From Rummeliibacillus pycnus_B (lineage in GTDB: Bacteria; Bacillota; Bacilli; Bacillales_A; Planococcaceae): DNA of 64,000 nucleotides. The notes beneath the pieces were generated by a model, which searched no databases, was not told the DNA's origin, and worked only from the letters and a program-made list of their open reading frames with translations. The position numbers and the translations under genes are program-made. Location: assembly GCF_050459865.1 (NCBI RefSeq), contig NZ_JBCMNM010000022.1:23916-87915 (forward strand), read 5' to 3'. Of this stretch, positions 23,666 to 33,433 are shown in pieces (position 1 is the stretch's first letter; each line of letters opens with the position of its first letter).

Positions 23666-24124
23666 CTTCATAATCCGATAGCTACGATAAATTTGCTCTA
23701 CCAAAACAAGCTTCATCAATTGATGTGGTAACGTCATTTTACCAAATGATAGTTTATCGTCCGCACGATTTAGTACATCATCATGCAATCCTAGTGAACC
23801 ACCAATGACGAAGGCAATTTTGCTGTGGCCATATGTCATGAGATTTTCGATGTCTTTTGATAGTTCTTCGGAGCTTCGCATTTTGCCGTTGATCGCTAGA
23901 GCAATTACGTAACTGTCTGGTGCAATCTTGGCAAGAATACGTTCTCCTTCTTTCTTTTTGACGATTTCCATCTCTGCTTCACTTAGTTGCTCGGGTGCTT
24001 TTTCGTCTGGAACTTCAATGAGATCAATTTTTGTGTAGCCGCTAAGGCGTTTGGCATATTCCTCGATCCCCATCTTCAAGTACTTTTCTTTTAATTTCCC
24101 AACACTTATAATCGTAATACCCAC
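23645..24124 (-). CDS. rlmH: 23S rRNA pseudouridine-1915 N3-methyltransferase
   Basis: 159 residues, the family's normal length. SPOUT methyltransferase: N-terminal ITIISVGKLKEKYLKMGIEEYAKRL, SAM-knot stretch IAFVIGGSLGLHDDVLNRAD and MTLPHQLMKLVLVEQIYRSYRIMKGEPYHK at the end. Methylates pseudouridine 1915 in helix 69 of mature ribosomes. Order htrA-like then rlmH is as in Bacillus (yyxA-yydA). Its last six codons and stop serve as the att site of the island to the left; the coding sequence is intact, as it is after SCC integration. Confidence 0.97.
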   Translation of the reverse strand: MGITIISVGKLKEKYLKMGIEEYAKRLSGYTKIDLIEVPDEKAPEQLSEAEMEIVKKKEGERILAKIAPDSYVIALAINGKMRSSEELSKDIENLMTYGHSKIAFVIGGSLGLHDDVLNRADDKLSFGKMTLPHQLMKLVLVEQIYRSYRIMKGEPYHK

Positions 24125-24127
24125 AGG

Positions 24128-24447
24128 TTATCCACCTTTACATTCAGTTTACAAACAATTTATCCACAAAAGTTATGCACATATCCACAGGCTAATCCAA
24201 TATATTGTATACGCTCATTCGTTCGCCACAATATATGTCGCTTGTTCATCGCAATAACTACAATTTGTGGATAACTTTTCTTCCTCGTTTATTTTTTCCA
24301 TTATCGGCACTTCTTTTTCTGTTGCCACAAACATGTCTAAAGCGTGTCCTATATGCGTTTCACAGCTATATATTTTCAAAATATTTCATCCTTTCGATTT
24401 CTCTGATTTCCACAGACTTATGCACAATTTATCGATTGTTATCCACA
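24128..24447. promoter_or_regulatory. DnaA-box cluster upstream of rlmH
   Basis: In 320 bp there are perfect TTATCCACA boxes at 24160-24168, 24266-24274 (complement) and 24439-24447, TTATGCACA at 24173 and 24418, and one-mismatch boxes at 24128 and 24181. No gene is supported here. In B. subtilis the corresponding yydA region is, as I recall, one of the DnaA-binding clusters outside oriC, proposed to titrate DnaA. Confidence 0.8.
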
Positions 24448-24466
24448 ACCCATTGTAACAAATGAA

Positions 24467-24507
24467 AAGCGAGCAGGAAAGACCGGTGCTCTCTTTCCTT
24501 GCTCGCT
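24467..24507. terminator. Terminator of the htrA-like gene
   Basis: AAGCGAGCAGGAAAGA pairs with TCTTTCCTTGCTCGCTT. Confidence 0.87.
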
Positions 24508-24551
24508 TGTGCATATTTTATTATTTTATCTTGTTATTTTAATTATCCACA

Positions 24552-25796
24552 TTAATGATTTTTTGAACTATCCGCTAATGTGATTGTTTTTTCAATTATT
24601 TCCCCGCCGCGATACGCTTTGATTTTTACTTGATCGCCAACATGCTTTTTGTTATAAAGTATTTTGCGTAGGTCAATTGAATTATCAATTTTTTCGCCAT
24701 CCATTTCAACGATGACATCATATTGTTCTAAACCAGCTTTTGCAGCAGATGAATTTTTTATCACTTCACTAACGACAACGCCGGATGTTACTTCTCCTGG
24801 TAATTTAAGTGTATTTCTTTGATGATAAACTGGAACATCTGTTAAGTCGATTAGTGCAACTCCCATTGAAGGTCTTTCAACTTTACCAGTTCGTTGTAAT
24901 TCATCAATAACTGGAATTGCTGTATTAATTGGAATAGCGAATCCTAATCCTTCTATTGTAGATTCGGCAATTTTCATTGAGTTAATGCCGATTACTTGTC
25001 CTGCTAGGTTGATTAGAGCTCCACCACTGTTACCTGGGTTAATGGCTGCATCTGTTTGTAATACTTCAGATTGCCAATCTTCAGTACCATCTTCATTTAA
25101 ATCAACTGGCACTGTACGGTCTGTTCCTGAAATAACGCCGGTCGTTACAGATCCGTAGAAATCCATGCCTAGTGGATTACCAATTGCAATGACTGATTCA
25201 CCTTGTTTTAGTTTATCTGAGTCACCAAATGTTGCGACAGTTTTTACTTTATTGCTTGGAATTGAAATGACAGCTAAGTCTGTCCATATATCTTTACCAA
25301 CTAGTTTTGCTTCTTCTTTTGAACCATCTGAAAATGTTACTTCTAGTTGTTTAGCTCCCTCTACTACGTGATTATTTGTCACGATGTATGCTGTGTCACC
25401 TACTTTTTTATAGATAACACCTGAACCACTGCCAACTGCTTCTTTTTTACCTTTTTTATTGGAAGAATTACTACTACCTCCATCTTGGAATGGGAACGTA
25501 CTCCATAAATCATTTTGAGTTTCTTGAATGTTTGTAATTCCTACAACTGCATCCTTTGTTTTTTCCACTGCATCTGTTACATCAGTGTTAATTGATGTTG
25601 ATAGTTGTGGTGTTGTTGTTTTGTTTATTGCCGTATTCACATTTGAACTATTTGGCAAATAACCTACCATAGATGGTAGCAAGAGCCAAACAAGTAATGC
25701 ACCAACAATCACGCCAACCACTCCACTAAAGAAATAGCCGGATTTATTGCCACCTTTTCTGCGACTTTTTGTTTCATCATTATCGTAATATCCCAT
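24552..25796 (-). CDS. HtrA-type membrane-anchored serine protease (YyxA-like)
   Basis: 414 residues. Cytosolic N-terminus with RRKGG, one membrane helix (FFSGVVGVIVGALLVWLLLPS, about 22-42), a low-complexity linker, a trypsin-like domain with catalytic His in TNNHVVEGA, Asp in DLAVISI and Ser in NPGNSGGAL, and one C-terminal PDZ domain (ASAAKAGLEQYDVIVEMDG-like). Degrades or refolds damaged proteins at the outer membrane face. It is downstream of the wal operon, as yyxA is in B. subtilis, with a hairpin between. Confidence 0.92.
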   Translation of the reverse strand: MGYYDNDETKSRRKGGNKSGYFFSGVVGVIVGALLVWLLLPSMVGYLPNSSNVNTAINKTTTPQLSTSINTDVTDAVEKTKDAVVGITNIQETQNDLWSTFPFQDGGSSNSSNKKGKKEAVGSGSGVIYKKVGDTAYIVTNNHVVEGAKQLEVTFSDGSKEEAKLVGKDIWTDLAVISIPSNKVKTVATFGDSDKLKQGESVIAIGNPLGMDFYGSVTTGVISGTDRTVPVDLNEDGTEDWQSEVLQTDAAINPGNSGGALINLAGQVIGINSMKIAESTIEGLGFAIPINTAIPVIDELQRTGKVERPSMGVALIDLTDVPVYHQRNTLKLPGEVTSGVVVSEVIKNSSAAKAGLEQYDVIVEMDGEKIDNSIDLRKILYNKKHVGDQVKIKAYRGGEIIEKTITLADSSKNH

Positions 25797-25940
25797 TATG
25801 CTCTTCCTTTCTGTGTTCTTCTGTTTTGTTACTTATACTTTAACCTACAAAGATTAAAATCAGATGAAAATAAATTAAAAATCAGTTCAAAATTATAAAG
25901 AATGTTTTTGTTACTTATCTTAATTTCCCCATTTACGCAT

Positions 25941-25962
25941 AAAAAAACCCCAAAAATGGGGG
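25941..25962. terminator. Hairpin after walJ
   Basis: ACCCC-AAAAA-TGGGGG flanked by A7; a short terminator of the wal operon on the minus strand. Confidence 0.6.
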
Positions 25963-25971
25963 AGAATTATT

Positions 25972-26760
25972 TTATATAGTGACTAGTTCTGTTGGCTCAT
26001 TTGCATCTGTATCATACAAGTTTACAAATTCGCCGGGCATAATACCACATGACTGTAAAGTTTGTGAAACGCTCATTCTAGCTAAATCCTTCATATTATT
26101 ATCTTTACTCAAATGGGAAAGATATATACGAGTTGGTTTTTGTTCCACCACTTCGCTCATGGCAACAGCTGCATCTTCGTTACTTACATGGCCAAGATCA
26201 CTTAAGATACGGCGTTTAATAGACCAAGGATATCGTCCCATTTGTAGCATACCGACATCATGATTGCTTTCAAAGACAAATGAGTCTGCACCTTTAATAA
26301 TTCCTTTCATACGATCACTCACATAGCCTGTATCTGTAATAACAACAAGCTTTTGACCGTTTTCGTGAAAACAATAGAACATTGGATCTACAGCATCATG
26401 AGATACCGCAAATGACTCGATATCTAAAGAGCCGAACGTTTTAATGGTTTCCATATCAAATTGAAATCGTTGTTCGACAGGAATGTCACCAACTAAACCA
26501 TCCATGGCATGCCATGTTTTCTCATTTGCAAAAACAGGAATGTTATATTTTCTAGCTAGTACACCAACACCTTTAATATGGTCAGAATGCTCGTGTGTAA
26601 CTAGAATACCACTTAGTTTTTTTATATCACGGTCAACTTTATCAAATAGCTGCTCCATTTTTTTACCTGTTAATCCTGCATCCACGATAAAAGAATGTTC
26701 TCCGCTTTCTACATATATGGAGTTGCCCGTACTACCACTGGCTAATACACTGAACTGCAT
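25972..26760 (-). CDS. walJ: Metallo-beta-lactamase-fold exonuclease-like protein WalJ (YycJ)
   Basis: 262 residues. MBL fold with the metal motif THEHSDH (about 55-61), preceded by LASGSTGNSIYVE and VDAGLT, and later VITDTGY and FESNHD, all typical of YycJ. B. subtilis YycJ is a 5'-3' DNA exonuclease linked to mismatch repair. It is the last gene of the walRKHIJ operon, 12 nt after walI. Confidence 0.93.
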   Translation of the reverse strand: MQFSVLASGSTGNSIYVESGEHSFIVDAGLTGKKMEQLFDKVDRDIKKLSGILVTHEHSDHIKGVGVLARKYNIPVFANEKTWHAMDGLVGDIPVEQRFQFDMETIKTFGSLDIESFAVSHDAVDPMFYCFHENGQKLVVITDTGYVSDRMKGIIKGADSFVFESNHDVGMLQMGRYPWSIKRRILSDLGHVSNEDAAVAMSEVVEQKPTRIYLSHLSKDNNMKDLARMSVSQTLQSCGIMPGEFVNLYDTDANEPTELVTI

Positions 26761-26772
26761 CGTAAAGACTCC

Positions 26773-27606
26773 TTACTGCTTTTCTAATTCTTTTTCTTTT
26801 GCATTTTGCTCGATATCTACAATTGAATTATCTACCGCATTAACAAAGTAATCTGCTTCTTTCTTTTCACCATTTTCGTCTTTCGGAAATACGACATGAA
26901 TATACCAGGTAGGCGACAACACTTGTGTTTCTGTTAATAGTACAAGTGTAGAATATCCAAGCTGTGTTTTCGTAATGGTTGAATTGGCAGTTAAATAGCC
27001 TTGATCAAAAACAGCCTTGATGGCCTGTTGCGATGAAAAGAGCGTATATTTTTCGCCAAAGCTTTTTAATGAGTCAAACATCGTCTGCTCATAGCGAGTA
27101 ATTTCTAAATCATCATTCCAATGAAGTATAATCTCGGCATTTTGATTGTAGTAAATCATACGGTTTTCAGAACTTTGGAAGAAAATTGCTTGTTTTTCAT
27201 CCATATCAATCTTCCATAACTTATAAGAACTACCTTTATAAAGATTTTTCTCAACGAACTGGGTCAATGTGTCTTCTGTAATTTCTGTCAATGGTGATGG
27301 ATTAGTAATTTTTGATTTTATTACTGTGCCGTTTGGAATTTGAATATGTTGATTTGGTAGATAAGACAATTCATTTGGAGTAAATTGTTTAATCTTACCT
27401 GAAATATACGATACATTTTCTCCTTCTACAGGCTGGCTTTTAACGGTAATATTCTCATCCTTTAAACGTGTGGAGATATCCGTATCACCACCAAGAAGTT
27501 GGACTTCCTTATCTTCATTGTAATTTTTCACATACATCGTATAAAGGAAAACATTTAATATCGAAAAAACAATGATGAAAATAGTTTTCGTTTTATTCCA
27601 ATCCAA
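26773..27606 (-). CDS. walI: WalK regulator WalI (YycI)
   Basis: 277 residues from a TTG at 27606 (MDWNKTKTIFIIVFSILNVF), chosen because GGAGGTGA is 5 nt upstream inside the end of walH; the frame stays open to 27654. One N-terminal membrane helix and a large extracytoplasmic domain (YycI family, 280 residues in B. subtilis). With WalH it binds WalK in the membrane and tunes its kinase activity. 14-nt overlap with walH indicates coupled translation. Confidence 0.92.
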   Translation of the reverse strand: MDWNKTKTIFIIVFSILNVFLYTMYVKNYNEDKEVQLLGGDTDISTRLKDENITVKSQPVEGENVSYISGKIKQFTPNELSYLPNQHIQIPNGTVIKSKITNPSPLTEITEDTLTQFVEKNLYKGSSYKLWKIDMDEKQAIFFQSSENRMIYYNQNAEIILHWNDDLEITRYEQTMFDSLKSFGEKYTLFSSQQAIKAVFDQGYLTANSTITKTQLGYSTLVLLTETQVLSPTWYIHVVFPKDENGEKKEADYFVNAVDNSIVDIEQNAKEKELEKQ

Positions 27607-28927
27607 CTTGGTCACCTCCAATATTAGTAGGCGATAAAGCTGTCCACTTACCATTGATTAAATAGAACCACGTTGGTTTAAGGATGAATACATTTGGTCG
27701 ATCATTTTTTGTTACAAAATAACCTGCACGAATTTCTTCAATGTCATTGAAGTCTACTATATTAGATTTCATTAACTCCGCTACAACACCTTGTCCATTC
27801 ATGATCGTTAAGGCTTCATTTTCAGGAACTGATACCAATTTATAATAAGGACGAATATAGCGGGCAATATCATTGTTACCCCATATTGTTTCAATCTGTG
27901 TAGAAGTTACGAGTGAATCAGCATATACAGGATAATCCTGCATATAAAGTTGATAAACAACTTTATTAGTATCTATATTTAATGAATCGTATCGGAAATC
28001 ACCAGTCCATCCGCCATGTTGATTGATAAAATCAAATGTATTTAATATTAACTTTGATTTATCTAATACATCAGGATGGTCTGAAGCTGCTGTATTGACA
28101 AAATCTAATACTCTTTTATTGTTATTCACGGTCATCATCGATACACCATCTGTATAATTCTCTTCCGCAGTTGCATCATCTACACTGTTTTTGACAATTT
28201 TCGTATTTAAAAATAACGCATTCTTAAATCGCTCTATAGATGACGTAGAAATTAGATACGTATACTTCACCATAGTAGATTCTTTTGCAGGTAAATAAAT
28301 AGTACTTCCTTGCTCTCGTGTAAATGCCATATACTCTTCTAAGTTATGAGATTGTTCTACAACTTGCTTCATAAAAATGGATTCACTATTAACATGGATT
28401 TTCGCTTTATATACTTGCTTTTTCGTTGTATTGACAAATAACACGGTTAACTCTTCCGTATTTGAAAGTTGATTCCAGCCAACAATCATTTGATTAAAGG
28501 ACATATCAATTACTTTATCCTGAGATGTTGGCAAAAGACTTCGGAAGATTGAGTAAGGTATTTCTCCAGGGAAGAATAGTGTAAATTGATTATCTCCACT
28601 TACCAATCTGTTTACTCTCGTACTATTCATATTATTACTAACTAGTACTGGATTTGATACTTGCCAACTTTGCATCTGATTCAAAATGCTTTTCATCTCG
28701 TCATAACGATCTGTTCCACGCCATTCACCATTTTCATGAAAAACCATTCGATAAGGTTTAATGACATCTACAAGACGGAGTTTCTTTTCAACGGAAAAAG
28801 GAACAGGCGGTGTTTTCTCTATTGGGTCATAATTTGGCTTATAGGTCCAAATTGAAAATGTTAATGTAATACTTAATAGCACCATGACAAAGAGTAAGAC
28901 TGATTTTATCTGTTCGATATGTTTCAA
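27593..28927 (-). CDS. walH: WalK regulator WalH (YycH)
   Basis: 444 residues from the TTG at 28927 (MKHIEQIKSVLLFVMVLLSITLTFSIW), 9 nt after AGGTGA; GTG at 28933 is possible but too close. A single N-terminal helix is followed by an extracellular YycH domain ending in TNIGGDQVGLE. Partner of WalI in control of the essential WalRK cell-wall system. Its start overlaps the walK stop. Confidence 0.92.
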   Translation of the reverse strand: MKHIEQIKSVLLFVMVLLSITLTFSIWTYKPNYDPIEKTPPVPFSVEKKLRLVDVIKPYRMVFHENGEWRGTDRYDEMKSILNQMQSWQVSNPVLVSNNMNSTRVNRLVSGDNQFTLFFPGEIPYSIFRSLLPTSQDKVIDMSFNQMIVGWNQLSNTEELTVLFVNTTKKQVYKAKIHVNSESIFMKQVVEQSHNLEEYMAFTREQGSTIYLPAKESTMVKYTYLISTSSIERFKNALFLNTKIVKNSVDDATAEENYTDGVSMMTVNNNKRVLDFVNTAASDHPDVLDKSKLILNTFDFINQHGGWTGDFRYDSLNIDTNKVVYQLYMQDYPVYADSLVTSTQIETIWGNNDIARYIRPYYKLVSVPENEALTIMNGQGVVAELMKSNIVDFNDIEEIRAGYFVTKNDRPNVFILKPTWFYLINGKWTALSPTNIGGDQVGLE

Positions 28928-30753
28928 TCCCACTCACCTGCCTCTTCATCTTCATAAGGTAATGTGAAGAAAATGGTTGTTCCGACTCCTTCTTCACTTT
29001 CCGCCCAAATTTTACCGTTATGCGCCAAAATCATTTCCCGAGAAATAGCTAAACCAAGGCCCGTGCCACCCATAGAACGTGCTCTCGCTCTATCTACTCG
29101 ATAGAAACGATCAAAAATACGCTCTACATTTTCTTTAGGAATCCCCATACCATCATCCGAAATCATTACAGTCAGTACGCCATCATTTGCTGTCATGCCG
29201 AAGCGAATATTACCGCCATCAGGTGAATATTTTAAAGCGTTAGAGATAATATTATCGATTACTTGAGTGATTTTATCTGTATCAAGCTCTACATAGCATG
29301 GTGTACTAGGTAATATACGCTGAAATTCAACGTTTTTCGATTTCGACATTTCAAAACGGTCAATTATACGATTAAAGAATTTATTAAAATCTACAATATC
29401 TGCATTTATTTCATACTCTCTGCTATCCATACGTGAAAGTTGTAGTAAATCATTCACAAGACGAATCATACGTTCTGTCTCTGTTTGCGTAACATTTAAA
29501 AATTGAGGTGCAATCTCTTTGTTTTGCCATGCTCCATCTGCTAACGCTTCTAAATAGCTTCGCATTGTTGTAAGTGGTGTGCGTAATTCATGAGAAACAT
29601 TTGATACAAATTCACGACGCTCCATCTCAATCTTCTCTTGTTCTGTAATATCGTGCAATACAGTAATTACCCCATTAACAAAGCCCGTTTCCTTTTGAAT
29701 AACAGAAAAGTTAGCACGCCAAATATAAGGACGATCCTGAGAACTGAAATCTAGATTAATAGAATCCTTCATATGAATTAAATCTTCAAATGTATGCTCT
29801 TCTTCTAATCCTAAAACAGAAACTAATGGTCTCCCCATTAATTCATCCTGTTCGCCATTCAAAAGTTTCTGAGCTGGCGTGTTAATCAAAATAATCTTCC
29901 CTTTACGATCTGTTGCAATGACACCATCTGTCATATTTGTTAAAACTGAAGCTAGTTTTCTTCGCTCGCCTTCAGTTGTAGACTGTGCTTCTTGCAACCT
30001 ATTCGTTAAATGGTTGAAAGCAATTGCTAATTGTCCTATTTCATCATTACCGTAAACTCTAACTTTACGAGAGAAATTGCCTTTAGCCATTGCCTGTGCT
30101 TGTCTACGCATATCTAAAATTGGCTTAGTGATTGTTCGAGCAATAAAAATCCCTAGAATAATGGTAATAGCTAATGCTAATGCAGTACCCACAGCTAAAA
30201 TCTGATTAATTTCATTCATCTGTTCAAATATTCGTTCAATATTTGATTTTACATATACTGTTCCTAATACTTTTCCATTAGACGTATTTATTATTGGAGT
30301 CGCAACTACCCAAACCCTTTTTCTCGTCTTTTCGTCAAGTGCAATTGTGTCAGTTGGCGTTTTGGAACTTAGCGACTTGAGAACAAGTGGTTCCATGGAG
30401 CGCTGACCAACAATCGATTGATTGCTCACATCTGATGATGCTAATATCCGGTTGCGTGCATCTATTACCTGTATTTCCTTAATATCTTCTGATTTCAATC
30501 CAGTTAATACAGTCTTCAAGCTTTGCTCAAGTGTTGGGTCCTTATCCGTTCGCTCTTTTAATATTTCCTCTTTTACACTAAAGTTTACAAGCTTTAAACG
30601 ATCCGTAATGGATGTTTCGAAGTTATCTTTTAATGTTTCTTCTAATCCTCTTGCAAAATATAGCCCAATAATTTGCATCGCAATTAATATGAGCAACACA
30701 TAAATCAGTACAAGTTTGACCTGTACCGATTTAAAAAAACGAACCTTTTGCAT
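28924..30753 (-). CDS. walK: Essential cell-wall sensor histidine kinase WalK (YycG)
   Basis: 609 residues: helix 1 (about 12-32), extracellular PAS-like domain, helix 2 (VGTALALAITIILGIFIA), HAMP (TRTITKPILDMRRQAQAM), PAS (about 265-370), then the kinase core with H-box FVSNVSHELRTPLTTM, N-box DNIISNALKYSPDGG and G-boxes GMGIPKENVERIFDRFYR, GGTGLGLAIS. Phosphorylates WalR to control autolysins and cell-wall turnover. AGGAG 9 nt before the ATG, 6 nt after walR. Confidence 0.97.
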   Translation of the reverse strand: MQKVRFFKSVQVKLVLIYVLLILIAMQIIGLYFARGLEETLKDNFETSITDRLKLVNFSVKEEILKERTDKDPTLEQSLKTVLTGLKSEDIKEIQVIDARNRILASSDVSNQSIVGQRSMEPLVLKSLSSKTPTDTIALDEKTRKRVWVVATPIINTSNGKVLGTVYVKSNIERIFEQMNEINQILAVGTALALAITIILGIFIARTITKPILDMRRQAQAMAKGNFSRKVRVYGNDEIGQLAIAFNHLTNRLQEAQSTTEGERRKLASVLTNMTDGVIATDRKGKIILINTPAQKLLNGEQDELMGRPLVSVLGLEEEHTFEDLIHMKDSINLDFSSQDRPYIWRANFSVIQKETGFVNGVITVLHDITEQEKIEMERREFVSNVSHELRTPLTTMRSYLEALADGAWQNKEIAPQFLNVTQTETERMIRLVNDLLQLSRMDSREYEINADIVDFNKFFNRIIDRFEMSKSKNVEFQRILPSTPCYVELDTDKITQVIDNIISNALKYSPDGGNIRFGMTANDGVLTVMISDDGMGIPKENVERIFDRFYRVDRARARSMGGTGLGLAISREMILAHNGKIWAESEEGVGTTIFFTLPYEDEEAGEWD

Positions 30754-30759
30754 TATTCT

Positions 30760-31470
30760 TTACTCCTGTTCAGGATTTCTTAAATAATATCCAACACCAC
30801 GACGTGTGACGATCCATGTAGGATGGCTTGGGTTATCTTCAATTTTTTCTCGTAAACGGCGAATGGTGACATCAACTGTTCGTACATCTCCAAAATAGTC
30901 GTATCCCCAAACCGTTTGAAGTAAATGTTCACGCGTCATTACTTGACCAATATGTTTTGCTAAATAATGAAGTAATTCAAATTCACGATGAGTTAATTCA
31001 ATGGCTTCCTCACGTTTTAATACAAGATATGCATCTGGTTGAATCACTAAAGAACCGATAACGATATCATTATTTTCTTCTACTACTTCTTCATTTGTTG
31101 TAATCGTTTGATGTCTACGCATATTGGCTTTAACACGGGCGATTAATTCACGTGTACTAAAAGGTTTTGTCACATAATCATCAGCACCAAGTTCAAGGCC
31201 AAGAACTTTATCAATTTCTGAATCCTTTGCTGTAAGCATAATGATTGGTAAATCATATTTTTTGCGCACTTCACGGCATACTTCCACTCCATCACGTTTT
31301 GGCAGCATTATATCTAAAAGCATTAAATCTGGTTTTAACTCCTCTACCTTTTCTAATGCTTCATCACCATCATAGGCACAGACTACTTTATAGCCCTCTT
31401 TTATTAAATTAAATTGTAATATATCTGCAATCGGTTTTTCGTCATCTACTACTAAAATTGTTTTATCCAC
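30760..31470 (-). CDS. walR: Essential response regulator WalR (YycF)
   Basis: 236 residues. GTG start with AAGGGG 9 nt upstream. Receiver with VVDDEKPIADIL, phospho-acceptor Asp in LMLLDIMLPKRDG and Lys in VTKPFS; OmpR-type winged helix at the C-terminus (LTHREFELLHYLAKHIGQVM then VDVTIRRLREKIEDNP). First gene of the wal operon. Activates wall-hydrolase genes when phosphorylated by WalK. Confidence 0.97.
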   Translation of the reverse strand: MDKTILVVDDEKPIADILQFNLIKEGYKVVCAYDGDEALEKVEELKPDLMLLDIMLPKRDGVEVCREVRKKYDLPIIMLTAKDSEIDKVLGLELGADDYVTKPFSTRELIARVKANMRRHQTITTNEEVVEENNDIVIGSLVIQPDAYLVLKREEAIELTHREFELLHYLAKHIGQVMTREHLLQTVWGYDYFGDVRTVDVTIRRLREKIEDNPSHPTWIVTRRGVGYYLRNPEQE

Positions 31471-31950
31471 AGTCTTTTTCCCCTTTCTTACAGTCAGTAT
31501 AGGTTGTTGATTACTGTTAGATTAAATTCTATATACTAACTCTACCATGCTTTAATATTATTCGCATCTTTCGCTTTTCCAAAAGTTTAGTATTTCCTAG
31601 GCAATAATATGCTATTAATCGACAATAAAAAGAATGAATCTATATAAGTTTAACATAAAGTAAACAAGCAGGATTTCCTAATGTTAAGGTTAAAAGGACT
31701 CATATTTAATCAATAAACACATTCTAAAGTACATATTCATCCAAATTATTTTAGACTTTTTTCTACTTTTTAATTCAACTAAGATTATTCATAAATTTTT
31801 TCAAAAGGCGAATAAAGTTGATATGATCAGTTTTATAGTTGATTTGAAAGTATTAACAATTTAGTAAGACTTAATCATTTCTAATATGAACCCAAATAAT
31901 GCTTTGCATCAACAAATGTGCTAAGCATAACTTCCTAAAGTAAAAGTGCA
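31471..31950. other. 480-bp region between walR and purA
   Basis: Very AT-rich. It must hold the walR promoter; I see no consensus match that I would commit to, no repeat and no small gene with a ribosome site. Confidence 0.5.
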
Positions 31951-31980
31951 TAAAAAAGCAGCTAGCAAAAGCTAGCTGCT
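31951..31980 (-). terminator. Terminator of purA
   Basis: GCAGCTAGC-AAAA-GCTAGCTGC, a perfect 9-bp stem, followed on the minus strand by TTTTTTA. Confidence 0.92.
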
Positions 31981-31996
31981 CCATTTAATTTATCAA

Positions 31997-33289
31997 TTAT
32001 GCTTGTTCCCAAACATCTATTAATACATTTGTTTGTTCACGGTCTGGACCTACAGAGAATGTTGCAATACGGATACCTGTTAATTCACTAACGCGTTTTA
32101 CATAGTTACGTGCATTTTCAGGTAGCTCTTCTAGTGTTTTGCATCCTGTAACATCTTCAGTCCAACCAGGAAGTTCTTCATAAATTGGTTTGCAGCCTTC
32201 AATAATGTGAAGGTTTGCAGGGTATTCAGTGATGATTTCACCATTGTAATCATATGCAGTACAGATTTTAACTGTATCTAGACCTGTTAATACGTCAATT
32301 GAGTTAAGAGCTAAATCTGTAATACCTGATACACGGCGAGAATGACGTACAACAACTGAGTCAAACCAACCTACACGACGTGGACGGCCAGTAGTTGTAC
32401 CATATTCACGACCAACTTCACGAATTTGATGACCTACTTCATCAAATAATTCAGTTGGGAATGGGCCATCACCAACACGAGAAGTATAAGCTTTTGATAC
32501 GCCAATTACACGTGTTACTGCAGATGGGCCTACGCCAGCACCTGTAGCTACACCGCCTGCAACTGGGTTAGATGAAGTTACATATGGGTAAGTACCATGG
32601 TCAACATCAAGTAAAATACCTTGTGCGCCTTCAAATAATACTTTACCATCTTCGTCTAATACGTCGTTTAATACTTTAGAAGTATCTGTTACGTATTGAG
32701 CGATTTCTTGGCCGTATGCATAGAATGATTCGAAGATATCTTCGAATTTTAAAGGTTCTACTTCATAGAATTTAGTGAATAAACGATTTTTGATTTCTAA
32801 GTTATTACGAAGTTTCTCTTCAAATACGTCTTTGTCTAAAAGATCCGCGATACGGATACCAATACGTTGAACTTTATCTGTATAGCAAGGTCCGATACCT
32901 TTACAAGTAGTACCGATTTTTGCATCTCCGCGAGATTCTTCGTCTACCTTATCTTGATAAATATGGTAAGGAAGAATAACTTGAGCACGGTTTGAGATAC
33001 GTAAGTTAGAAGTATCAATTCCTCGATCTTGTAAACCTTTAAGCTCTTTTACTAAAGATTCAGGGTTAATAACCATACCGTTACCCATTACTGAAGTTTT
33101 TTCTTTATAAAAAATACCTGAAGGGATTAAATGTAGTTTATAAGTTTCGCCTTCAAATTGAATTGTATGTCCTGCGTTATCGCCACCAGAATAACGAGCG
33201 ATTGCATCTGCCTTTTTAGATAGGAAGTCAGTAATTTTACCCTTACCTTCGTCTCCCCATTGTGTTCCTACTACTACAACTGATGTCAT
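31997..33289 (-). CDS. purA: Adenylosuccinate synthetase
   Basis: 430 residues from ATG 33289, 8 nt after GGAGG; the frame continues to a GTG at 33298 that has no site. GTQWGDEGKGK (GTP/IMP loop), NAGHTI, GTTCKGIGPCY and TTGRPRRVGWFD are signature regions. Joins IMP and aspartate with GTP, the first committed step to AMP. Located between dnaC and wal operon as in Bacillus. Confidence 0.98.
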   Translation of the reverse strand: MTSVVVVGTQWGDEGKGKITDFLSKKADAIARYSGGDNAGHTIQFEGETYKLHLIPSGIFYKEKTSVMGNGMVINPESLVKELKGLQDRGIDTSNLRISNRAQVILPYHIYQDKVDEESRGDAKIGTTCKGIGPCYTDKVQRIGIRIADLLDKDVFEEKLRNNLEIKNRLFTKFYEVEPLKFEDIFESFYAYGQEIAQYVTDTSKVLNDVLDEDGKVLFEGAQGILLDVDHGTYPYVTSSNPVAGGVATGAGVGPSAVTRVIGVSKAYTSRVGDGPFPTELFDEVGHQIREVGREYGTTTGRPRRVGWFDSVVVRHSRRVSGITDLALNSIDVLTGLDTVKICTAYDYNGEIITEYPANLHIIEGCKPIYEELPGWTEDVTGCKTLEELPENARNYVKRVSELTGIRIATFSVGPDREQTNVLIDVWEQA

Positions 33290-33383
33290 GATCAGCACCT
33301 CCGTCAGACACTTTCATAGTGTCCTGATTCAAACAGACTTATTGTAACAACGAAAACGAGTATAGTCAACAAAAACCAATAAG

Positions 33384-33427
33384 AAACACGAACATATCAT
33401 ATACGTCAGACATCAATGTTCGTGTTT
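33384..33427 (-). terminator. Terminator of dnaC
   Basis: AAACACGAACA and TGTTCGTGTTT form an 11-bp perfect stem directly after the dnaC stop. Confidence 0.85.
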
Positions 33428-33433
33428 TGTTGT

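Noticed and set aside
24205..24465. Two overlapping open frames in the rlmH-htrA gap
   Set aside because: They lie over the DnaA-box cluster, lack ribosome sites and give low-complexity products.
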